A DNA stretch of 48,281 nucleotides from Priapulus caudatus (taxonomy: Eukaryota; Priapulida; Priapulimorpha; Priapulimorphida; Priapulidae): assembly GCF_000485595.1 (NCBI RefSeq), contig NW_014577065.1, positions 575,150-623,430 of the forward strand, given 5' to 3'. The translations under genes were made by a program, and so were the position numbers. Shown in pieces: positions 1 to 11,424 of this stretch. The notes under the pieces were generated by a model. That model was not told the DNA's origin. It saw nothing but the letters and a program-made list of their open reading frames with translations, and did no database searches. Position 1 is the stretch's first letter. Each line of letters opens with the position of its first letter.

Positions 1-834
1 ATGAAAACTGATGTCATTAATTCGAATGTTAAATTATCTAATCATTGAAATGTTCAATTCTTATTACAATGTTGTGTCTGTGTGAAGATTGACAGATAGG
101 TAGATAAATCCAGCCCAATGAGATATTTTCTGTTATTGTGCTGTAAAGAAGGGGAGTTTCTAGAAGCGTCTCTCTACAAAAAACTCTCGGTGCGTCTAAA
201 ACTTAGCTATGATTAGAAGCGCGCGAGGGACAAGCAACCATGAACCTGTAGGTGGCGCAACTGCTAGTTATGGACCTACGGGAGGACACTACCACAGACT
301 AATCCGTTTGTCTGTGCACGTACGCTCGTTGCTAGCAGTTATTATTACGGGTACAATATACGGGGTCAGCCTACCATAGGGGCAGTCCCTACTTGGCTAG
401 CTTCTCGACGAGAGTGAGTACCTACGTGGATCGCTATTTTAAGCATTGTAGTTCGGTGATTGAAGATGTTTAAAAGTCTTGACGTATAGTACGATATCTC
501 TTTCCACGAATGTATTTTATGTTTATTGTCTTAGACAGGACTGTGCGTAGAATGCTCCGTATGTAAAGGCTGGAGAAAAACATTAGCCTTGATTTTGGTT
601 AATTGATTAAATTCTGATTAAAACAACTCAGCGCCTGGGCAATTGATCACAATGGCGATGCGAGTCGATTTCCTTATTTTCCCGTATCAGTCAACAGATT
701 TCATTCATACCATGAACAAAAGTTGCATCTAAAATAAATACTGCGTTGGTTCAATATTTTCACATTTTGTGTCTTGTGTCTGGTTTCTTACACTTACTAG
801 TTAGTTCGTGTAATTTATAGTGGCGTAGACTTAA
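1..834. repeat. Left arm (outer part) of a giant inverted repeat
   Basis: Read in reverse complement, this segment matches 2840-3641 almost throughout with small indels. For example, the first 28 bases pair with the bases ending at 3641, and the stretch around 719-820 pairs with 2850-2960. The left end is cut by the window edge, so the true terminus and any target-site duplication are not visible. No coding potential is seen. The structure resembles a foldback or long-TIR DNA transposon, or a palindromic duplication; the sequence does not decide which. Confidence 0.85.
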
Positions 835-1452
835 GAGGATGAGTATTACTCTAGGTTCTATGGTTATTTTCAAGCTAATTTAGGTATAATTATCTCGTAC
901 ATAAAAGTTTCATGCTTCAATCACCATTAGAAATATTATTAAAAAATCTTGTATTTAAAACTAACTGACTACAGTTTGATTACCAACGACGGTGGCTGCC
1001 ACTCAAGCGCACGATCTGATAATGTTGCGCAACCCACTTTCCAGCCAAGGCTACAGACCGAGGTGTTTCTTATTTATTCATTAAAAGCAAAAGGATTGGT
1101 AAATATCTTATTAATACGACATATAGTTCAGGTTATTAATATGGATAAATGTGCCCTAAAATTAATATCGTTCGGTTAAATAGCATTTAGTATAATATAC
1201 GATTGGCACTGTTTGTGACATTACGCACCTCGTGTCTGTAACCTGCCATAAATAAATGTCAAATACGCTAACTTTTTCGGTGGCAGCACGGTCGCGTGTC
1301 ATGGCGCCGTTTCAAATTTCGCTAGCGTTGATGTGTAATTAATTTAACAATGAAATAAGGTCCTGTAACAAATACGCTGTGGGTATACGACGAACTTTTT
1401 ATACAGTAAGTACAGTTGTATGCAGTATAAAATCCTGAGAGCGCTACTGCCT
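835..1452. mobile_element. 618-bp insertion interrupting the left arm, flanked by TTAA
   Basis: The left arm matches the right arm up to TTAA at 831-834 and again from TTAA at 1453-1456. The right arm has no counterpart for the 618 bases between. TTAA duplication is the signature of piggyBac-type insertion, but the two ends of this segment show only weak inverted similarity. The segment is AT-rich and has no convincing reading frame. That it is an insertion is seen by comparison; the piggyBac origin is inference. Confidence 0.45.
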
Positions 1453-1571
1453 TTAAACAACAAGTCCCTTAAATGCAGTGTCACAATCCTCCTGTACAAA
1501 TACCTACCTAGTACTGCATACAGCTGTCCTAAATTGTCAAGTGTGGTGTGTGAGGATCGCTATAAGTATAT
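1453..1571. repeat. Left arm (inner part) of the giant inverted repeat
   Basis: Bases about 1453-1571 are the reverse complement of about 2733-2840, sharing blocks such as CACAATCCTCCT and CTAAATTGTCAAGTGTG. This extends the inverted repeat to the very edge of the microsatellite, giving arms of about 930 bp once the 618-bp insertion is removed. Confidence 0.8.
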
Positions 1572-1575
1572 AATG

Positions 1576-1606
<31 letters not shown>

Positions 1607-2732
1607 TGTATGTATGTATTATGTATGTATGTATGTATGTATGTATGTAGTACTGTATGTAATGTATGTATGTAAGTGTTGTGTGTGTGTGTGTGTGTGA
1701 TGTGTGTGTGTGTGTGTTGTGTGGTGTGTGTGTATGTAGTATTAGTATGTATGTATATGATGTATGATGTAGTATGTATGTATGTATGCTATGTATGTAA
1801 TGTATGTAAGTATGTATCATGTAATGTATTGTATGATAGAGTTGTGCTATGTAATGTATGTAGTATGATGATGTATGTATGTAGTATGATATGTATTGTA
1901 TGTATAGTATGTATGTCCTGATGTATAATGTATGTATGTATGTATGTATTGTATGATATGTATGGTATGTATATAGTATGTATGTATGTATGTAATGTAT
2001 CGTTGTATGTAATGTATGTATGTATGTATGTATGTATGTATGTATATGTCTGTATGTAGTATTATGTTTATGTATGTATGTATTTAGTGTATTGTATGAA
2101 TGTATGTATTATGCTATTGTAATTATGTAGTTATGTATGTATGTATGTATGTATTGTATGTATGTATGTAGTATGTATGTATGCTATGTATTTGTATGAT
2201 ATGTATGTATGATGTCTGTAATGTAATGTAATGTATGTATGTAATGTATGTATGTTATTATGTATGTATGTATGTATGTATGTATATGTAGTATGTATGG
2301 TATGTATTGTATTGTATGATGTATGTATGTAGTATGTATGTATGTTATGTATGTATGTATGTATGTATTATGTATTATGTAGATGTATGTAATGTATGTA
2401 TGTAGTATGTATTATGTAATGTATGTATGCGTATGTATGTATGTATGTTATATGTATTAGTATTATTGTATGTATCATGTATGTACGTAACGTACGTACG
2501 GTACGTACGTACGTACGTACGTACGTACGTACGTACGTACGTACTATGTATGTAATGTTATGTATGTATGTATGTATGTCATGTATGTATGTATGTATGT
2601 ATATGTAGTGTATCTACCCTATGTATGTATGTATTTACGCACGCAACGCCCGAACGCACGCAACGCACGCACGCACGCCGCACGCAACGGCATGCATGCA
2701 TGCATGGCATACATACATACATACATACATAT
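1572..2732. repeat. ATGT/CGTA/ACGC tetranucleotide satellite at the hairpin apex
   Basis: About 0.9 kb of degenerate (ATGT)n with short (TG)n islands is followed by a pure (CGTA)n block near 2484-2543, more ATGT, an (ACGC)n block near 2636-2690, a CATG block and finally (ATAC)n near 2706-2732. ATAC is the complement of the starting motif, so the satellite itself changes orientation and fits the symmetry of the flanking arms. Open frames in it are simple-repeat artefacts. Confidence 0.95.
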
Positions 2733-3641
2733 ATACGTTATAGACGACTCCCACACGATCACACTTGACAATTTAGGTACAGCTGTATTAGTACTGGGTA
2801 GGTATTGGTACTAGGAGGATTGTGAACTGATTGAAGCGATTGTTGTTTAAGTCTCACTCCACAATAAATACACGAACTAATAGTAAGTGTAAGAAACCAA
2901 CACAAACACAAAATTGAAAATTTGAACAACGCAGTATTTATTTTAGATGCAACATTTTGTTCATGTTATGAATGAATCTGTTGACTGATCGGGGAAAATA
3001 AGGAAATCGACTCGCATCGCCATTTGATCAATTGCCCAGGCGCTGAGTTGTTTTAATCAAATTTAATCAATAACCAAATCAAAGGTATGTTTTTCTCCAG
3101 CTTACATACCGAGCATTCTTACGCACACAAGTCTGTCTAAAGCCAATAAACAATAAAATACAATTCGTGAAAGAGATATCGTACATATACGTCAAACTTT
3201 TAAACATCTTCAATCACCGAGACTACAATGTAAAATAGCGATCCACGTAGGTACTGATCTCGTAGAAGGCTAGCCAAGTAGGGACTGCCCCTATGGTAGG
3301 CTGACCCCCGTATATTGTACCCGTATATAATATGCTAGCACACGTAGGTAGTGTCCTCGTAGGTCCACATAACCTAGCATGTTGCGTCACCTACAGGTTC
3401 ATGGTAGCTTTCCCTCGCGCGCTCTAATCTTTGCTAAGTTTTAGCGGCACCGAGAGTTTTTGTAAGAGAACGTTCTAGAACTCCCCTTCTTTACACACAA
3501 TACAGAAATATCTCATGTGGGCCTGGATTATATCTACCTATCTGTCAATCTTCACAAGACACAACATTGTAATAAGTAATTGAACATTTCAGATAGATAA
3601 TTTATCCTTTTTAACATTCGAATTAATGACACAGTTTTCAT
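2733..3641. repeat. Right arm of the giant inverted repeat
   Basis: This arm is the reverse complement of 1-834 plus 1453-1571. It lacks the 618-bp insertion and is therefore the better guide to the ancestral arm. It ends where pairing with base 1 ends; the arm may continue if the repeat extends left of the window. An internal stretch at 3120-3240 (acgcacacaagtctg... to ...cttcaatcaccg) is also related to the direct repeats beginning at 3671 and 4191. Confidence 0.85.
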
Positions 3642-3670
3642 CTACACATTCACGTTGTACACATTACCGC

Positions 3671-4032
3671 TCGCACAAGTCTTTTTAAAACCAATCAGCA
3701 GTAACACAAATCCGTGAAGGAGAACTCCGTAACGTAAGCTTCTTAAATATGAGACAATTTCTTAATTCTAATACAACTTCTTATCTTCGTGATAAGTTCA
3801 CAACTTTATGACAACATCTTGTGTCTATTAAATTAAAATATATAATCAATGAATTAAATAAGCGTAACACAACGTTTTACGTGTAGAACAACTTCATAGC
3901 TCTAAGATAACTACGCAATTCGGAGACAACTTCATAATTACATTTTACTTATTTATTTTTACTTTTTTTTAAACTTAAAAAAACATTTTTATCATAATTA
4001 CTTAGACAACTTCTCAACTGTAAGATAACTAC
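3671..4032. repeat. AACTT-rich direct repeat, copy A
   Basis: This copy shares long blocks with copy B at 4191-4669, including GTGTAGAACAACTTCATAG, CAACTTCTTATCTTC and the closing ACAACTTCTCAACTGTAAG. It is built largely from a degenerate sub-motif of the form ACAACTTnnTAACTnTAAG. Copy A lacks about 100 bp present near 4245-4360 in copy B. No coding sequence is seen. Confidence 0.8.
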
Positions 4033-4195
4033 ATCAAGCAACAAATTATGAGAACACCGGTGCGCAAAGAAGTCATTAGCTGGTTGTAGCGTAATGGATA
4101 TACGACTGGCACGTATACCTGTTGATCGTACAGAGTGCGATGCTTAACAGGATTGCTTGAAGAGTAGAGATGGCATAGCCCGTAAAACACACGCA
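4031..4195 (-). pseudogene. Duplicated fragment of the neighbouring GPCR (TM3-TM4)
   Basis: About 165 bases match 5714-5876 of the receptor gene at high identity, in the same orientation. On the minus strand it still reads the TM3 sequence ending in INRY. It then shifts frame at an extra base relative to the intact copy and meets a stop where the parent reads through the loop. It sits exactly between the two AACTT direct repeats, so it was probably carried by, or trapped in, that duplication. It is too short and broken to function. Confidence 0.8.
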
Positions 4196-4669
4196 CAAGT
4201 CTTTCTAAAGCTAATCAGCAGTAACACAAATCCACAAAGGAGAACTCGTACATTTACCAAGAACTTTAACACATCTACAATCACCATTACAACAATGCGA
4301 AACAGTAAGCATGTTGCCGGTAAAATTCACCACGCTTACATCAACAACGTAAACTTTTTAACTATGAGACAACTTTTTTAACTGTAAACAATTTCTTAAT
4401 TATAATACAACTTCTTATCTTCATGATTAGTTCACAACTTTATGACAACATCCTATCTCCATTAAATTAAAATAAATTATTAATAAATTAAATAAGTGTA
4501 ACGCAACGTTTTACGTGTAGAACAACTTCATAGCTCTAAGATAACTACGTAATTCGGAGACAACTTCATGATAACATTTTACTTACTTACTTTTTACTTT
4601 TTTTATTATAATTACTTCGACAATACATTTTCATAAATCTAAGACAACTTCTCAACTGTAAGATAACTT
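4191..4669. repeat. AACTT-rich direct repeat, copy B
   Basis: Second copy of the 3671-4032 repeat. It begins acgcacaagtctttctaaag, directly after the receptor fragment, and ends in the same ACAACTTCTCAACTGTAAG block. It carries an extra 100-bp middle portion similar to 3180-3240 in the right hairpin arm (caatcacc...acaatg). Degenerate copies of the sub-motif trail on to about 4730. Confidence 0.75.
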
Positions 4670-4729
4670 ACTAACTCTAAACAACTAACTCTTAACTCTA
4701 AAACTGTTTCTTAACTTTAAGACAAATTA

Positions 4730-5199
4730 ATGACTTTAGGAGAACATTCGTTCGTAAAGCAGTCGACGATGCAGGAATGTTGTGAGTCTACCCGGTAGTG
4801 TGAGTCGATCCGAACCTGGCTGTTACATTGCAGGTGGAGGTGCAGCCATATGAGACGTGACTGACCCCTCGAGCAATCCTCCTGTGCTTCCCCCTCAGTA
4901 GTCGTCTGAGCGACCCAGAGGGTGTATCCGAGCATTAACCGTTCTCGGCTGTGGTCGAGTATAGGTTATGAATAATAAATTATACAATATAATATAAATA
5001 TACAACATAGATTGTCTACGAAACGAACGATATCTATAGATCTTAGAAGTTGGTTAATCCAATTGACTTGTCACGAAAGAAAATTACGCTTACTTGATAC
5101 ACTTGGATGTTTGAGGACGATTTACCCAGTAAATTTGGAGCCACCTTCTTAGGCTTGCTAATTTTGTGGAAGAATGGTGCGCTACATGGCATTTGTGCC
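4730..5199. other. Intergenic, 3' flank of the receptor gene
   Basis: Unique-looking sequence downstream of the receptor stop codon, with an AT-rich patch at 4965-5010. I see no gene, no clear polyadenylation signal close to the stop and no repeat family member here. Confidence 0.5.
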
Positions 5200-6212
5200 T
5201 TACGCCACGTTCGGTTGAATTGGTGCAACGGTGGACGGCAAGCACCCGAACACCTCCCTTACGGCCAGACGAAAGTGTTTGTACTTGTAGAAGCAAATGA
5301 TTGGATTCAGTAATGAATTAGCAATCAGCGTATTGGTTCGAATAATCCGGAGTATTTGTAGCTCTGACGGAAAGCGGTGGATTAAGATCATGTGTACTAC
5401 GTGCGGTACATAAAGAACGAACGAGGTGCCAACAACGGTAAGTATGATCTTTGACATCTTCAGCATCTTATGAAAAGTGGACATTTCCTGTTCTCTCCCG
5501 GTGTTGCTGCGGCCATTCTTCGCGTGTGGTCCCAAGCAATCCTGGCGATAACTATGTAGCAGTACAGCATGACGATAAATAAAACAATATAATGACCGAT
5601 TAAAAAGTTCACGAAACTGGGCAGGAGCTCTAAGTCGACGATGCATGCTTTTGGTGGTGGCCTCCAGGTATATGTTATTTGGATAGCTGCCACAGCACCG
5701 CAGGCAAGCGCGTACATCAAGCTCGAAATTATGAGAACACTAGTGCGCGAAGAAGTCATCAGCTGGTTGTAGCGTAACGGATGTACGATTGCCACGTACC
5801 TGTTGATTGTACAGAGTCCGATGCCTAGCAGGATTGCTTGAAGAATAGTGATAGCATAGCCCGTAAAAAACGCGCATCGCAGCATCGTGTCACGACGAAT
5901 CATCGCTAATCCACATGTGCATCCCAATACGAAGTCACAGCAAGCCATGTTTACGATCGTAAAATTTGATGGTATTTGCAACCGGGGAATCTTTGCTACG
6001 ATGATAATCACGAGACCATTTCCCACCGTTATGAGCACACCGGCCATCAAGAACAGTGACAATACCAATACTTTAGCAAACAGTGTTATGTCATCAAAAT
6101 ACACGTTGGTAAGAGTGTATTCAACTGCGCCATCACTTTGACCATCTATCGGGTTGTTGTTGTTCTCGAATCGACTTCTATTAATTGAAATTGATGTAGT
6201 ATTCGTCGCCAT
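5200..6212 (-). CDS. Rhodopsin-family (class A) GPCR, frame broken in loop 3
   Basis: This is a seven-transmembrane receptor of the rhodopsin family, expected in the plasma membrane; the ligand cannot be told. In order it shows an extracellular N-terminus with NTT and NRS glycosylation sites; TM1 with GNGLV; TM2 with NMACCDF (conserved Asp); a Cys before TM3; TM3 ending in NRY, a variant of DRY; a Cys in extracellular loop 2 (KACIVD); TM5; TM6 with FVLYVP (conserved Pro); and TM7 NSLLNPIICFY, a variant of NPxxY. TM4 lacks the usual Trp. No introns are needed. TM1-TM5 and TM6-TM7 lie in different frames that overlap at 5460-5646, so one base is missing (or two extra) in loop 3 near 5480-5540. 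This could be a sequencing error or real inactivation. I prefer the Met at 6212 (MATNTTS); an upstream in-frame Met at 6281 is possible. Confidence 0.8.
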
Positions 6213-6289
6213 TTTTTCGTTCGTTTCTCCAGATTCTCGTTTTAAGAGGGCTGCTGAGCTCTGTAGGAAGCTAATATCCATGTATATAA

Positions 6290-7379
6290 CTTGGTCTTCT
6301 GCTGTTTGAACGTGGCTGCCTGGCTTAAGTATCCGTTCTCATCAATGTGCTATCGGGGTTCCTTGACAGACTAAATAGCTTCCACCCGTTAATGATGTTG
6401 TAAGCCTCAGAATATTAGTTGTTTCAGCTATATATTCTTGTATTAAAATGAGTACGTAGTCCGCGACTATGCGAAACTCATTTCCAGGTAGAATCAGTAG
6501 ATATTGCCTTCTATGTGGACTCGCAGGATACAAATGTTCTCAAGTGATTTACTAGTTTCTGGTTAGACGTTACATAGTTCTGCTTGTACGCATGTGCAAT
6601 GTGCACCAACCCATGAATCATATATAACATATCAATATCATTATAACATATGATTGTATATCGCATCAAAATAGTGTCGGAAATCTAATCAAGTATAATA
6701 CTGTAACCCACAAACAATAATGTTCATACAATATCGTGTAGCAGCAGGGAATGAGAATTTTGAGAGACGTCTTTATACACATTGTCATGAGAGTTTGAAT
6801 AGAGAACGGGTACCTCATGTGGCTCAACGTAATCTTGCGTATAATAACGCCGCGTGGACGATCCAGAAACGACGTCAAAGAAGCGAAACGCAATTAGCCT
6901 CCTGTTCCGCGCCAGAATTTTCCTCGTTTTTTTTCTATATAAGCTCTGTTTTAGAATACACATACCAAGAGCTGATAATACCTATATTAATTAGGTATTA
7001 AATTATATATCAAGATTTATCCAAACGCACTTACCTTCTACTTGGGCTCGCAGGCTACAAGACGCCCCTACAACTTACGTCGCCCCTACATGATTTTCTC
7101 GATGCACCAAGCTAATTATGTCAAACCCAAGTAATAACGTCACCTTAGCACTGCACAAAATCTGAAATGTTAAGTAGAACGTGTGAGAGAGAAGGCTAGC
7201 ACGATAGATTGTGGCAACAAGGACAATAGTACTAAAGCTGTGCATTATGTGAAGGGTTTATTAGAGGAATTTTAGGAGAAACCAGCCGCGTAGCAGGTGA
7301 GCTGCCTACGAATACCGCTGAATACGCAAAAATAATGAATTTCTCCATTTCCATCCACGTTTTATTTGAATTTTAGGTA
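6290..7379. other. Intergenic, 5' flank of the receptor gene
   Basis: AT-rich and mostly unique. A partial match to the CAAGAGCTAATAATACC palindrome family begins at 6966 (CAAGAGCTGATAATACC, then a GGTATTA half-site at 6994), but the far end has decayed. No other feature was recognised. Confidence 0.4.
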
Positions 7380-7677
7380 AATAAATATAATATAATATAA
7401 TATAATATAATATAATATAATATATGATATAATATAATATTAATATAATATAATATAATATATATATATAATATATATAAATATATATATAATATAATAC
7501 TACGATATAGATATACATATAATATAATAATATACATATACATATAATATAATATAATGATAATATAATTAATATAATATAATATATATAATATACGATA
7601 TGAACTATAATATAATAAATAATATAAATATTGATATAATATAATATAGATATAATAAATATAATGTAATATCATAT
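7378..7677. repeat. (TATAA)n-type AT satellite
   Basis: About 300 bases almost entirely A and T, built from TATAA/ATAAT pentamers with (TA)n runs. It gives long Tyr/Ile frames that are not genes. Confidence 0.95.
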
Positions 7678-8129
7678 TATAAGCAAGGCAGAAATGAGTG
7701 GAAATAAAATTGCACTTTTTATTATAGTTATTCACCTTAAATGTGTCATATAGAACAGACAAGCAAAACTATCGAACGATTAAGCGTCTAGTATTTATAC
7801 AATACTAGTATATAGACAAACTTATTCATAGGCATCTCAGCGATGATGGACATTGACGCTATGCCGTTAGCGGACACGTACGAAAACATGCTAATAGTGG
7901 ACAACAAAACTACCCGATATTTGCTACCATTCCAGCAAATTTAATAGAGCAAAGCTAATTCTCAGTACCTCATATTATGGGAGAAATTGACGCCATTATT
8001 AAGCATGATATGCGCATTATAAGCCGCCATTATATTGCTGATAAGCTTGGTTTGCTGTGTTGTCATTGTATATGGTGTCTACAGCATTCGTCTACAATGG
8101 TACTATATTCGTAATTTCGTACTATATTC
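7678..8129. other. Intergenic, nothing recognised
   Basis: Unique AT-rich sequence between the AT satellite and the 3' end of the LINE remnant. Small local duplications occur at 8105-8140 (tactatattcgt, twice) and 8155-8180 (ctgcaatat). Confidence 0.4.
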
Positions 8130-10036
8130 GTCTACGGAATCACTCGCAAGCGAGTATCTGCAATATCTGCAATATCTGCTTTTGACGAAAGGAAGCTGCT
8201 CAAGTAGGGGAAGTTCACTACATTGTCTAGAACTGATCCATCGATTACGATGGATGGCGATGTAGCTATTTGGAGTGTGGCTGTCTGGTAGAGGACCTGA
8301 GTCTTCTTGATGCTAATGGACAAACCGAGTCTTCGCTAAGCAGAGTCGAAGGTGCTAAGAATTTCTTGCAGGTCTTTCTCTGAGGTAGCACATATGCAGT
8401 TATCATCAGCATACTGGAGTTCCACGATGGATGTACTTTTCGTCTTCGTTTTAGCTTCATTTGGATAGGATCTACCACAGCGCTTCTCTGTTTACGGAGT
8501 CAAAGGAATTGGTAAGATCGATGAAAGCCATATTGAGTGACTGGTGTTGTTCGCGACATTTCTCCTGCAGCTGGCGGGCAGTAGACATGGGGCATGTCTG
8601 TAGTTTCTAGGTTCGGACGGAAATCACACTGTAACTCCAGGAGAAAGTGTTCAGCAAGAGGAGGCAGTCTATTTGCGAGAATCCGTCCAATAATTTTTCC
8701 AGCATTTGCAAGCAGAGATATTCCACGAAAGTTTCCACAATCGGCTTTATCTCCTTTCTTAAAGATTCTGAACATTTCCGCATCCCTAAAGTCTGCAGCA
8801 ATCTCTTCTTTGTCCCAGATCAATGATATTAGTTGGTGTACACACGAGGTTAGCTCTGAGCTTCCACATTTGAAAATCTCGGCTGGGATGCCATCCACCC
8901 CAGCAGCGTTTCCGTTCGTTTTTTTGTGAGATAGCATTTTCCACCTTGACAAGGCTGGGGTTATGACTTAGCTCAGCATGAAAAGGGAGCTGGGGGATCT
9001 CATCAAAAATTTCTTCGTCTACAGTAGAGTCGCGATTTAGCATGATACTACCCTCATCCTTCAAAAGAGTACCGTCCTTATCCCTAACAGGAATTAAACC
9101 ACGAGTGCCTGGACCATAGATTGCTTTGGTGGCACTAAAAAAACCACGTGTGTTATTTTTGTCAGCAAGTTTCTGTAACTCCCGTGCTTTCTGTGTCCAT
9201 CATGTATCATTTATCTGTCTGATTCGCCGTTGTACCTCAGACTTAATGACTTGGTGAACTTCCTTTTTAGTCTCGTTACTCGGATCATTTTGCCACACAC
9301 AGAAAGCTTTTCTCTTCTTTGCAATTAGCTCAGGGATGACACTATCATTTTTATCAAACCAATCTTGATGTTTTCTGGTACTGAGGCCTATGGTATTTAA
9401 ACTACTCGAGATAATTGCCACTTTCAAGTCTTCCCAATATTTTGCAACGTCGTTAGATTTGACAGACTGGAGATTTTGTCGGAGAGATTTCTGTAAGTCC
9501 ACCTGCACCTTACGGTCGCCAAGTTTAGAGATGTTTATTCTCCTCTTAGGATGACTCTTCATTCTTCGTTTCTGTTGGTGAAGCCTCAAAGACATAGTGG
9601 CACGGATAAGCCGATGGTCCGTCCAGCAGTCATCTGCCCCCGTCATTGCCTTTGTTATCAGGACGTCCTTCCGATCTTGATTATGGACAATCACATAGTT
9701 GATAAGGTGCCAACGCTTTGACCTAGAATGTTTCCACGAGGTCTTGAACTTGTTCTTTTGGCGAAAGAGGGTATTGGTTATGACGAGCTGGTGTTCTGTA
9801 CACAACGTGAGAAGGAGTGTACCATTGGAGTTACAGTTTCCTGCTCCGTTTTTGCCAACGATATATTTCCAGAGGTTGAAGTCTCTTCCAACCCTGTCAT
9901 TGAAATCTCCTAGAATGATGTTCGACTTCTTTAGGGACTGTCAGGAGTCCAGATTGGAGTAGAAGCTTTCTTTACACTCATCTTCAGCATCACGAGTTGG
10001 AGCATATGCTCACACGAGTGTAGCATGTTCGTTTTT

Positions 10037-10087
<51 letters not shown>

Positions 10088-11080
10088 GGCAGTCATGAGG
10101 CGTTCATTAATCCCGTGCGGGAGTTTAGTTGGGTGGTGAATGAGTCCATTTCGGACAGCTAAACCCACACCATGCGTCCTTGGCTGACCTTCCAATCTTC
10201 CTTTCTAGAAAAAGGTGTAGCCACAACCAGCTTCTGCCAACTGCCCTGACCCAGATCTTTGTGTTTCCTGGAGGGCAGCAATATTAATGTTAAAATTACT
10301 TAGCTCTCGGGAGACGAGAGCAGTTCTCCTCTCAGACGCTCAGAGTATTGCGGGTTATCCAAAAGTGTCCTTATATTCCATGTTCCAAGATTCAGTTCAT
10401 AGTATTTTCGACCGCATGCAGGTGATCCCACTAGATGCGGTATTCCAGCCAGAAAGTGTAGAACAGACTATTTTTAGGTTACATTTGCTAGACCCCTCCC
10501 CTTGTAGGGTGAGAAGAGCCGTTTCTAGAAAGGGCTGCTCAGTCACAGAGAATACTGCCGGAATGCTCTCCTGTTCTAATTCCAAGAGCGAGACGACTGA
10601 ATCAAGACTCTGCCACCTAAACGTTTCGGTCCAAGACTAAGGACTCCCAGATTTCACAATCCTGTCCCCGTCGCCTTTCGCCGATCGCCGAAGGACTATT
10701 TTGAGTATAAGATAGATCTTAAAACTTAAACTAGACGCCGTGTGCGTGAAATCGTTTATCGTGGACTAGCTGCTGCACGACAGCTGGCACGTACACACCC
10801 TTCTTGACCGCCCAATTCCGATGGCAAGAAGGTCTCGACGACCGGAAACTCTCTCTCTCAGCTGCAGCCCTCGTGCGCCTTCTCAGATGTTGATGTCTAC
10901 GACATTGCACATCCGATCCGCCGTTGGGAACTTTGGTTGAGATTGCTCGCAGTCAGGCTCCTTCCCCCGGACCTTACCGCCTTGGGTGGCCCTACCAGAA
11001 GTGCAAGACTCCCGACGGCACCGCTCACAGGGATCAGCAGAGCACGCAAGCTCCTCCATCACATCCAGGTGGCAATCTCG
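8130..11080 (-). pseudogene. Degenerate non-LTR retrotransposon (LINE): endonuclease plus reverse transcriptase
   Basis: Minus-strand remains of a LINE of the kind often labelled craniofacial-development-protein-2-like. Seen in order: endonuclease start LGTWNIRTLLDNP near 10390-10350; ALQETQ at 10277-10260; LGDFNDRVG with catalytic GDFN at 9910-9899; the endonuclease end (KFKTSWKHSRSKRWHL, TDHRL) near 9760-9600; a basic linker; RT entry GVDGIPAEIF near 8905; RT palm FIDLTNSFD near 8527-8500; YADD at 8413-8402. Damage: a frame change near 10330, an in-frame stop in the segment upstream of GDFN, a (GA)n tract inside the endonuclease, TGA for Trp at 9200-9202, a frame shift at a seven-T run near 8919-8925, and an internal deletion leaving only about 29 codons between the two catalytic RT motifs. 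The part 10410-11080 has no frame and is probably 5' UTR (inference). The C-terminus is missing. Confidence 0.85.
10037..10084. repeat. (GA)n microsatellite inside the LINE remnant
   Basis: About 24 uninterrupted GA dinucleotides lie within the endonuclease region of the LINE copy, so they expanded after insertion or during decay. Confidence 0.95.
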
Positions 11081-11089
11081 AAGAGGAGG

Positions 11090-11424
11090 GTACAATATAT
11101 ACGCTTATAAAACTACTATACTTTCAACTACTAGCGCTTTTGGTGTTTTTCTCGAATGTTTTATCCAAGTAATTTTTCCAGATTTAGCTGTTAACGGTCA
11201 ATAATCAGCACAACCCATGGAGACCAGAATCGCCACAATTACCACTCGTGTAATACGAAATATTTAATCTTATATTAATACATGAGATCACCTGATAGAG
11301 GGGTTGTAATACCAGCGATTGCAATAGAAACATATTGTTTTACAAGAAGCAATTGTGGTTTTGGATGTATCGTTAATTATCAGTAGTGTACTACCTCTTT
11401 GTGTGCCGCTTGCTATGATAATGT
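11090..11424. other. Intergenic AT-rich sequence
   Basis: No gene seen. The last part (ctttgtgtgccgcttg, from about 11396) is the left half of a short repeat whose uninterrupted paralogue lies at about 11778-11830. Confidence 0.4.

Noticed and set aside
4717-4935. A 72-codon minus-strand frame downstream of the receptor
   Set aside because: Short, no motif, and placed in the receptor's 3' flank.
6720-7001. A 93-codon frame with a basic helical stretch
   Set aside because: No family resemblance; frames on the other strand are equally long.
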